Positions 1 through 6,106 of a DNA stretch of 64,000 bases are shown one piece after another. Where the stretch lies: assembly GCA_002394385.1 (NCBI GenBank), contig DGTS01000015.1:1-64000 (forward strand). Direction: 5' to 3'. The position numbers and the translations under genes are program-made. The number at the start of each line of letters is the position of its first letter. The first letter of the stretch is position 1. Origin of the DNA: Prevotella sp. UBA4330 (GTDB lineage: Bacteria; Bacteroidota; Bacteroidia; Bacteroidales; Bacteroidaceae). The notes under the pieces are model-generated. The model had not been told where the DNA came from. It saw only the letters and a program-made list of their open reading frames with translations, and ran no database searches.

Positions 1-87
1 TTTTTCTCATAATAATACACATTTAATCGTTACTAATGTGTCTACCTATATCAGTATAAGTCAAAGAGCATTGTGGAGCACGCCTCG

Positions 88-909
88 CTATTCCTCTATT
101 TCAACGGGGAGGCTCTCCATTCTTTCCAAATTGTGGTTCTTTCCGTTAATTGTCCATTGCATGTGGTTGTTGTCAATAACGGCGAACGACATTTCGGTTC
201 CTCCAGTGGTCTTGAACATAACGCTGGAATAGACCGAGCCTGTAACATCTACGTCCACGCCACCTCCGGTATAATAGATGTGGTTAGTCAAGACTAATTT
301 GCCATCAACAATTGAAATGGGTGTTTCCCATTTAAATTCTTTATGTCTCTGGAACAGCAGGTTGCCCCGTATCGCCCAGAAGTCATAAAATTCGGCATTC
401 TCGTTGTCTTTCCACCTGCCGACTACCGTGCTCACAACATCATGGAACGGCAGTTTCTGAACTGACACCGAACCAGTAGCCACCTTTCCGTATTTGCCGA
501 GGGCGTTCTCGGAGATTTCGCTCACCTTGAAAGTGTACCACAGACGCCCGCCGACCTTGAGACAAAGGCATTGTACGCCGCCTTCTTCACCAGGGACGAT
601 CTCTATCTCGCCGCCCACGCCCTCATACCATGTGTCGGTTTGCAGTCCCAATAGGTTGCATACATTCTGGGAATACTGGAAGGCTATCTTCGCCGTGCTG
701 CCAGTAAGGTCGAGGTAAGCCTTTTCGTAATGGTCGTATGTACTGGTTGTGGAGATTATCCAGCGCTGCCTCAGCATCTGCTCGGGAGTTCGTTTCGTTC
801 CTCCACCAGGAGTATCGTCGCCATCGTCGCCGCACGACACGAGCGCAAAAATTAGTAGAAAAACAGTAAGAAGTTTCTCGAAACGTTGGTTGTAGTTTTT
901 GGTTGTCAT
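88..909 (-). CDS. Putative lipoprotein, function unknown
   Basis: This 273-residue protein has a charged N-terminus, a hydrophobic stretch (VFLLIFALVS) and then a cysteine in an LVSC lipobox at about residue 26. It should therefore be exported, lipid-anchored and probably surface-exposed or periplasmic. The cysteine is followed by an Asp/Gly-rich linker (GDDGDDTPGGG), typical of Bacteroidales surface lipoproteins. The rest looks beta-rich and I recognise no catalytic motif or named family. It lies alone, 111 bp downstream of nagB on the same strand, with a hairpin between the two genes. Transcription may be separate. The coding call is firm; the function is unknown. Confidence 0.8.
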   Translation of the reverse strand: MTTKNYNQRFEKLLTVFLLIFALVSCGDDGDDTPGGGTKRTPEQMLRQRWIISTTSTYDHYEKAYLDLTGSTAKIAFQYSQNVCNLLGLQTDTWYEGVGGEIEIVPGEEGGVQCLCLKVGGRLWYTFKVSEISENALGKYGKVATGSVSVQKLPFHDVVSTVVGRWKDNENAEFYDFWAIRGNLLFQRHKEFKWETPISIVDGKLVLTNHIYYTGGGVDVDVTGSVYSSVMFKTTGGTEMSFAVIDNNHMQWTINGKNHNLERMESLPVEIEE

Positions 910-957
910 AGGTTTTATAATTTAAAATGGTCTGTAAGTTTTGTCTGTTGGTTTGTA

Positions 958-1001
958 TAGCAAGCATCTTCTGCACTTTTCATGCTGGAAGATGCTTGCC
1001 T
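958..1001 (-). terminator. Hairpin after nagB, possible terminator
   Basis: A perfect 12-bp stem (960-971 with 988-999) and 16-nt loop follow the nagB stop codon. There is no clear U-run on the minus strand, so it may stabilise the 3' end rather than terminate efficiently. Confidence 0.45.
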
Positions 1002-1020
1002 TGATAGTTGGTGAAGGAGT

Positions 1021-1812
1021 TTAGAGATTGTCCTTCTCTATGTCCTTGAAGTATTTGTAGGTGCTAACCTTCAGTTCGTCTGTTGCCGGCTCGTCGCAAA
1101 CGATGATGCCGTGACGGTGTGTTTGCAGTGCGCTGATGGTCCATGCGTGTGTCACTGGTCCTTCTACTGCTGCCTGCAGTGCGCGTGCCTTGTGGTGTCC
1201 GTTTACCAGAATCATCACCTCGTCAGCATCCATCACTGTTGCCACGCCTACGGTCAGGGCGCGTGTAGGCACCTTGTTCACGTCGTTGTCGAAGAAGCGT
1301 GAGTTGGCGATAATGGTGTCTGAGGTAAGAGTCTTCACGCGGGTACGTGATGCGAGAGATGAATATGGCTCGTTGAAAGCGATGTGTCCATCAGGACCGA
1401 TACCTCCGATGAAGAGGTGGATGCCGCCAGCCTCAGCAATCATCTCCTCGTAGTGAGCGCATTCTGCCTCAAGGTCGGCAGCGTTGCCGTTGAGGATGTG
1501 AATGTTCTCCTTCGGGCAGTCGATGTGGTCGAAGAGGTTGCGTGCCATGAACGAGTGATAACTCTCAGGATGGCTCTCTGGCAGTCCGACGTACTCGTCC
1601 ATGTTGAATGTAAGCACATTCTTGAACGACACGCGTCCTTCTTTATAGGCTTTTACGAGTTCTGCGTACATTCCTTCGGGCGAAGAGCCTGTAGGAAGAC
1701 CAAGAACGAAAGGTTTCTCAGGGGTTGGTTTAAATGCGTTAATTCTTTCAATGACATGATTGGCAGCCCATTCTGACAATCTCTTGTAATCCGATTCAAT
1801 GATAAGTCTCAT
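1021..1812 (-). CDS. nagB: Glucosamine-6-phosphate deaminase
   Basis: NagB converts glucosamine-6-phosphate to fructose-6-phosphate and ammonia, bringing amino sugars into glycolysis in the cytoplasm. The 263-residue length matches the usual ~266. Diagnostic segments are [11 protein letters not shown] (phosphate binding), [20 protein letters not shown] (active-site Asp and lid) and [13 protein letters not shown] (catalytic region). The start at 1812 gives the normal N-terminus MRLIIESDY. It is transcribed alone from a promoter with its -7 element at 1838-1845. No nagA or amino-sugar transporter lies next to it. The identification is secure. Confidence 0.97.
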   Translation of the reverse strand: MRLIIESDYKRLSEWAANHVIERINAFKPTPEKPFVLGLPTGSSPEGMYAELVKAYKEGRVSFKNVLTFNMDEYVGLPESHPESYHSFMARNLFDHIDCPKENIHILNGNAADLEAECAHYEEMIAEAGGIHLFIGGIGPDGHIAFNEPYSSLASRTRVKTLTSDTIIANSRFFDNDVNKVPTRALTVGVATVMDADEVMILVNGHHKARALQAAVEGPVTHAWTISALQTHRHGIIVCDEPATDELKVSTYKYFKDIEKDNL

Positions 1813-1837
1813 AACAATTTCGTTTTATAATTCGGTG

Positions 1838-1868
1838 CAAAAGTAATATTTCTACAAAAAACTCGCAA
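1838..1868 (-). promoter_or_regulatory. nagB promoter
   Basis: On the minus strand the Bacteroidetes -7 element TACTTTTG lies at 1838-1845, about 26 bp before the start codon, with a weak ATTG -33 element 20 bp upstream. The -7 element runs on into the shared TTTGCACCGAATT start-region motif. Confidence 0.6.
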
Positions 1869-1886
1869 TATTTTGAAGATTTTTTT

Positions 1887-1923
1887 ATAAAAAAAATTGC
1901 TTCGACCTCTCGTCGAAGCAATT
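1887..1923 (-). terminator. Intrinsic terminator of the candidate small RNA
   Basis: A perfect 12-bp stem (AATTGCTTCGAC with GTCGAAGCAATT) with a 5-nt loop is followed on the minus strand by a run of eight T residues. It is one of the strongest terminator shapes in the window and no ORF lies upstream of it on that strand. Confidence 0.75.
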
Positions 1924-1996
1924 CCCTTGCATTTTTGAATGTCTTAGCAGTCTGTTTTATTATGTAGCATGTAATCTGAAAATTCGGATTTCACGA
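1887..1996 (-). ncRNA. Candidate small RNA (~108 nt)
   Basis: A complete minus-strand transcription unit without an ORF lies between nagB and hflX. It has a consensus promoter: TTTG at 2028-2031, a 20-bp spacer, and TACCTTTG at 2000-2007. It ends in a strong intrinsic terminator: a 12-bp stem 1895-1906/1912-1923 followed on the minus strand by eight T residues. The predicted transcript starts near 1995 and is about 108 nt. The nagB promoter lies downstream of the terminator, so this is unlikely to be simply the nagB leader. I cannot assign it to a known RNA family; an attenuated long leader of nagB remains an alternative. Confidence 0.5.
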
Positions 1997-1999
1997 GTG

Positions 2000-2031
2000 C
2001 AAAGGTAATGGAATTATTGACATAAATCAAA
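2000..2031 (-). promoter_or_regulatory. Promoter of the candidate small RNA
   Basis: Minus-strand TTTG (2028-2031), exactly 20 bp, then TACCTTTG (2000-2007), matching the Bacteroidetes consensus. It continues into TTTGCACTCGTGAAA, a 15-mer also present at the dnaA promoter. Confidence 0.65.
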
Positions 2032-2124
2032 TAAAGATGCGAAAAATTTGAAAAAAGTTACGCAAACGTTTACAAAGAAACGCCGCGCCACGCCGTTCTT
2101 TTTGACAAGAAAAACGCGGCATTT

Positions 2125-2156
2125 TTTGGCACTTAGGATATTTATTATTACTTTTG
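2125..2156 (+). promoter_or_regulatory. hflX promoter
   Basis: TTTG at 2125-2128, 20-bp spacer, TACTTTTG at 2149-2156. It predicts a leader of about 190 nt before hflX, which contains the large hairpin at 2202-2322. Confidence 0.65.
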
Positions 2157-2201
2157 TGGCGTAATTACAATATATTATCAACTCAACTTTCGCTAGTAGA
2201 A

Positions 2202-2322
2202 GGAGTTAAGGAGTTATGGAGTTAAGGAGTTAAGACAACACCATAATTTCCAACGACTCCAAATGGAATAAGGAGAAGTTGACTAATGTCATAACTCCTT
2301 AACTCCATAACTCCTTAACTCC
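2202..2322. repeat. Inverted repeat of tandem octamers
   Basis: Two 35-bp arms (2202-2236 and 2288-2322) are reverse complements at 34 of 35 positions. Each arm is four near-copies of the octamer GGAGTTAA/GGAGTTAT. The similarity continues outward, with ACTCAACTT near both ends. The 51-bp loop holds no gene. A copy of one arm, 34/35 identical, recurs at 58666-58700. In the hflX mRNA leader it would fold into a very stable hairpin. Confidence 0.85.
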
Positions 2323-2355
2323 AACGAAGTTGAGTTTACGAAACTTCTATTACGA

Positions 2356-3672
2356 ATGAAAGAATTTGTCATCTCCGAGGTCAAGGCCGAGACCGCAGTG
2401 CTTGTGGGTCTGATAACGAAAGAGCAAGACGAGGCGAAGACCAAGGAATATCTTGACGAACTGGAATTCCTTGCCGACACGGCTGGAGCGATTACCGTGA
2501 AGCGTTTCACGCAAAAAGTAAACGGGCCAAGCCAGACAACATACGTCGGAAAGGGAAAACTCGAAGAGATAAAACAATACATAAAGGAACAGCAAGACGC
2601 CTACGACGAGTTCATGGAACAGTCGGAGTTCTCTGAGATTTCACAAACGCCAGAGGACGCGAACGTTCCACAGCCAGTGGGCATGGTGATTTTCGACGAC
2701 GAACTCTCGGCAAAGCAGATACGCAACATCGAGCAGGAACTGAAGGTGAAGATTCTCGACCGCACATCGCTGATTCTCGACATCTTCGCCATGAGGGCGC
2801 AGACGGCAAACGCCAAGACACAGGTGGAACTGGCGCAATACCGCTATATGCTGCCACGACTGCAACGACTGTGGACCCACCTCGAGCGCCAGGGCGGTGG
2901 CTCCGGCTCGGGAGGCGGCAAGGGAAGCGTAGGACTGCGCGGACCTGGAGAGACTCAGTTGGAGATGGACCGCCGTATAATTCTGCAGCGCATCACCCTG
3001 CTGAAACAGCGACTCGTGGAAATTGACAAGCAGAAAACCACACAGCGAAAGAACCGCGGACGACTCATCCGCGTGGCTCTCGTGGGATATACCAACGTGG
3101 GGAAATCGACTATGATGAACCTGCTGGCAAAAAGCGAGGTGTTCGCCGAGAACAAACTATTCGCCACTCTCGACACCACGGTGCGCAAGGTGGTGGTGGA
3201 GAACCTGCCGTTCCTGCTGGCCGACACCGTGGGTTTTATCCGCAAACTGCCCACCGACCTCGTTGACTCGTTCAAATCGACACTCGACGAGGTGCGCGAG
3301 GCCGACCTGCTGGTGCATGTGGTGGACATATCGCACCCCGACTTCGAGGAACAGATAGAGGTGGTGAACAACACCCTGAAGGACCTCGGCGCCGCCGACA
3401 AGCCCCAGATGATTGTCTTCAACAAGATTGACGCATACCGATGGGTGGAGAAAGAGCCCGACGACCTGACACCGCCCACAAAAGAAAACATCACACTTGA
3501 CGAACTGCAGAAGACATGGATGGCGAAGATGAACGACGACTGCCTGTTCATCTCGGCAAAAGAGAAACAGAACATCGACATGCTTCGCGACACATTATAT
3601 AAAAAGGTGAAGCAACTGCATGTGCAGAAATATCCCTACAACGACTTCCTATACGAACAGTATGAGGGCTGA
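2356..3672 (+). CDS. hflX: GTPase HflX, ribosome-associated
   Basis: HflX is a GTPase that binds the 50S subunit and splits or rescues stalled ribosomes under stress. The 438-residue protein has the HflX-specific N-terminal domain (to ~170), a glycine-rich linker with the family signature GLRGPGETQLEMDRR, and a G domain from about 235: Walker A GYTNVGKST near 243, DTVGF near 290 and NKID near 355. The start at 2356 gives the expected N-terminus. The gene stands alone behind its own promoter and a long hairpin leader, and is followed by a heptamer-repeat tract. Confidence 0.96.
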   Translation: MKEFVISEVKAETAVLVGLITKEQDEAKTKEYLDELEFLADTAGAITVKRFTQKVNGPSQTTYVGKGKLEEIKQYIKEQQDAYDEFMEQSEFSEISQTPEDANVPQPVGMVIFDDELSAKQIRNIEQELKVKILDRTSLILDIFAMRAQTANAKTQVELAQYRYMLPRLQRLWTHLERQGGGSGSGGGKGSVGLRGPGETQLEMDRRIILQRITLLKQRLVEIDKQKTTQRKNRGRLIRVALVGYTNVGKSTMMNLLAKSEVFAENKLFATLDTTVRKVVVENLPFLLADTVGFIRKLPTDLVDSFKSTLDEVREADLLVHVVDISHPDFEEQIEVVNNTLKDLGAADKPQMIVFNKIDAYRWVEKEPDDLTPPTKENITLDELQKTWMAKMNDDCLFISAKEKQNIDMLRDTLYKKVKQLHVQKYPYNDFLYEQYEG

Positions 3673-3674
3673 AT

Positions 3675-3702
3675 GTTGAGGGTTGAGCGTTGAGGGTTGA
3701 GC
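3675..3702. repeat. Tandem heptamer tract
   Basis: Four heptamers alternate GTTGAGG and GTTGAGC, beginning three bases after the hflX stop. A related piece (GGGTTGAGCGAG) recurs near 3750 beyond a small hairpin. Only one arm is present; no facing copy was found. Confidence 0.75.
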
Positions 3703-3793
3703 GTTCTTTCTCCGTTTCGCTTTGAAAGCGCCCCTTAGGGCCGAGCGGAGGGTTGAGCGAGAAATGAAGGAATAAACATTAAAAATAACAAAT

Positions 3794-5647
3794 ATGGACG
3801 ATTATCGCAAACTAACTGAGGAAGAGATTGAGATTCTGGAGAATAACAATTGCTGGGCTGAAGACTGGTCTGCCATTGAAGTGGCCGAAGACTTCATCCC
3901 CAAGTACGTCAAAAGAACCACATTCTACGGCGAGATAAAGTTGGGTGTCTTCGAGAAGAGCATCGAGGTGAGCAAAGATTTCTTCAAACACTCTGGAGTA
4001 TATAACGCCACTCTGCGCAATGTTTCGGTTGGAGACAACTGTCTGATAGAGAATATCGGCAACTTCATAAACAACTACACCATAGGCAACGAGTGCTACA
4101 TCTCGAACGTGTGCACCATGGAGACCACCGAGGGCGCAACCTACGGCGAGGGCAATCTGGTATCGGTGCTCAACGAGGTGGGCGACGGCAACGTGGTGCT
4201 CTTTGGCAACCTCAACTCTCAGTTTGCCGCATTCATGGTGAAGCACTTCCGCGACAAGGAGGTGAAGGATGCCATACGCCGCCTCGTTGACGAGGACATC
4301 AGGCTGCACATGCCTGAGCGCGGCACCATAGGCAACTGCGTCAAGATAGTGAACACCAAGGAAATCACAAATACCATCATTAAGGATGCTGCCGAGATTG
4401 ACGGTGCGTCACGCCTCAGCGACTGCTCCATCATGAGTTCGCCAAACAACAGCGTGTACATCGGCACGGGCGTTATCTGTGAGAATTCAATAATAAGCGA
4501 TGGCTCGAGCATCATCAACAGCGTCAAGATGCAAGACTGCTTCGTGGGCGAGGCATGCCAGATAAGCAACGGCTTCACCGCATCGGCAAGTGTGTTCTTC
4601 GCCAATTCATACATGTCTAACGGCGAGGCATGCGCAGCATTCTGTGGCCCGTTCTCGGCAAGTCACCACAAGTCGAGCCTGCTCATCGGCGGACAGTTCT
4701 CGTTCTATAATGCCGGTTCTAACACCAACTTCTCGAACCACGCATATAAGATGGGACCGATGCACTACGGAATACTTGAACGAGGAACGAAGACTGCCAG
4801 TGGCGCCTATCTGCTGATGCCGGCAAACATCGGAACGTTCTCGGTGTGTATGGGTAAACTGATGCACCATCCTGACACCCGCGACCTGCCGTTCTCATAC
4901 CTCATTTCATACAACGACGACATGTATCTGGTGCCAGGACGCAACATCACCACCGTTGGTCTTTACCGCGACATACGCAAATGGCCGAAACGCGACATGC
5001 GACCGAAGGACTGCCAGAAGAGTATCGTCAACTTCGACTGGCTCTCGCCATTCTCCGTGGGTGGTATTCTCAGGGGCAAGAAGATTCTGGAGAATCTGCA
5101 GGAATCTACAGGAAAAGACGTGTCAGAATATATTTATCACGAGTATCTCATCAAGGGCTCGTCGCTCCGCAAGGGTATCAAATACTACGACATCGCACTG
5201 CGCATCTATATGGGAGCAGTGATGAAACGCGTGCTGAAGCGCGGCGCCTTCGGCATCCCAACGACAACTGTCGGAATCGGCAAGTGGAACGACCTTTCAG
5301 GTCTGCTTCTGCCAGAGAGCGAGGAACAGCGTCTCATCGACGACATCAAGAACGGCACGCTGTCGGACATCCAGCAGGTAATCGACCGCTTCACCGAGAT
5401 TGACAGCCACTACCGCGAGTATCAGTGGGCTTGGACCTACCGCATGATTCTCGACTACTATGGTCTCGACCGCATCACGGAGGCAGACATAGAGCGAATC
5501 CGTGAGGATTACATCAAGGCTCGCCGCGCATGGATTGCCGAGATTCGCAAGGATGCTGGCAAGGAGTTTGAGATGGGCGACGTTGAGGAAGAGGTTTACG
5601 AGAACTTCATCAACAGCCTCGATCACGAAATAGATTACGAAAAATAG
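3794..5647 (+). CDS. DUF4954 family protein, left-handed beta-helix-like
   Basis: This 617-residue protein matches my knowledge of DUF4954, a Bacteroidetes/Spirochaetes family. Residues ~60-330 contain many short irregular turns with V/I at regular spacing (VGDNCLIENIGNFINNYTIG, IIKDAAEIDGASRLSDCSI, IGTGVICENSIISDGSSI), resembling hexapeptide-repeat sugar nucleotidyl- or acyltransferases. The C-terminal ~200 residues are helical and charged. There is no signal peptide, so it should be cytoplasmic. A role in sugar-phosphate chemistry is inference only. Its TAG stop lies directly against the left arm of the S23 element that begins at 5648. Confidence 0.85.
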   Translation: MDDYRKLTEEEIEILENNNCWAEDWSAIEVAEDFIPKYVKRTTFYGEIKLGVFEKSIEVSKDFFKHSGVYNATLRNVSVGDNCLIENIGNFINNYTIGNECYISNVCTMETTEGATYGEGNLVSVLNEVGDGNVVLFGNLNSQFAAFMVKHFRDKEVKDAIRRLVDEDIRLHMPERGTIGNCVKIVNTKEITNTIIKDAAEIDGASRLSDCSIMSSPNNSVYIGTGVICENSIISDGSSIINSVKMQDCFVGEACQISNGFTASASVFFANSYMSNGEACAAFCGPFSASHHKSSLLIGGQFSFYNAGSNTNFSNHAYKMGPMHYGILERGTKTASGAYLLMPANIGTFSVCMGKLMHHPDTRDLPFSYLISYNDDMYLVPGRNITTVGLYRDIRKWPKRDMRPKDCQKSIVNFDWLSPFSVGGILRGKKILENLQESTGKDVSEYIYHEYLIKGSSLRKGIKYYDIALRIYMGAVMKRVLKRGAFGIPTTTVGIGKWNDLSGLLLPESEEQRLIDDIKNGTLSDIQQVIDRFTEIDSHYREYQWAWTYRMILDYYGLDRITEADIERIREDYIKARRAWIAEIRKDAGKEFEMGDVEEEVYENFINSLDHEIDYEK

Positions 5648-6106
5648 TTTAAAAGTAAAAAAGTAAAAAGGTAAAAAAGTAAAATATTAATAGAAAACAA
5701 ATGAGTGAGAATGTCATATATAAACTAAGTAAACAATTTGCTCTTAGGATTATTAAACTATTCCGTTATTTGCAAGACGAAAAGAAAGAGTTCGTCATTT
5801 CAAAACAAATATATAGGAGTGGAACTAGCATCGGGGCAAATATTGCTGAAAGTTTTTATGCTCAAAGTGATGCAGACTACATCAACAAACTTAAAATATC
5901 ACTCAAAGAGGCCAGTGAAACAAAATACTGGTTAGAACTGCTTTATGAATCTGAAACCCTCTCTAAGCAAGAATTTGATTTTTTAACAAACGATGTCAAT
6001 ACCATTATCGGAACGACTATAAACATAATTAATAAATTATTGGAAAAATGAAAAGATTCCTCTATCTGTTTTTACCTTTTTACCTTTTTACCTTTTTACC
6101 TTTAAA
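5648..6106 (+). mobile_element. S23/four-helix-bundle element with octamer inverted repeats
   Basis: Arms 5648-5684 and 6070-6106 are reverse complements over 37 bp with three transitions. Each consists of tandem octamers (AGTAAAAA/GGTAAAAA on the left, TTTTTACC on the right). They enclose one AT-rich gene for an S23-family protein. The layout copies that of intervening sequences in some 23S rRNA genes, but here it sits between two protein genes. The left arm abuts the DUF4954 stop codon and the right arm lies inside the M16 reading frame. That it is or was mobile is inferred. Confidence 0.6.
5701..6051 (+). CDS. S23/IVS-type four-helix-bundle protein
   Basis: This 116-residue protein belongs to the S23-ribosomal/IVS four-helix-bundle family, first described in intervening sequences of 23S rRNA genes and related to the accessory protein of diversity-generating retroelements. 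Signature segments are QIYRSGTSIGANIAES (about 35-50) and KLKISLKEASETKYWLELL (about 62-80). It is basic and helical, likely nucleic-acid-binding; its biochemical role here is unknown. The coding sequence is clearly more AT-rich than both neighbours. It is flanked by 37-bp inverted octamer arms, and its TGA overlaps the M16 ATG, so the two may be translationally coupled. Acquisition by transfer is likely. Confidence 0.92.
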   Translation: MSENVIYKLSKQFALRIIKLFRYLQDEKKEFVISKQIYRSGTSIGANIAESFYAQSDADYINKLKISLKEASETKYWLELLYESETLSKQEFDFLTNDVNTIIGTTINIINKLLEK

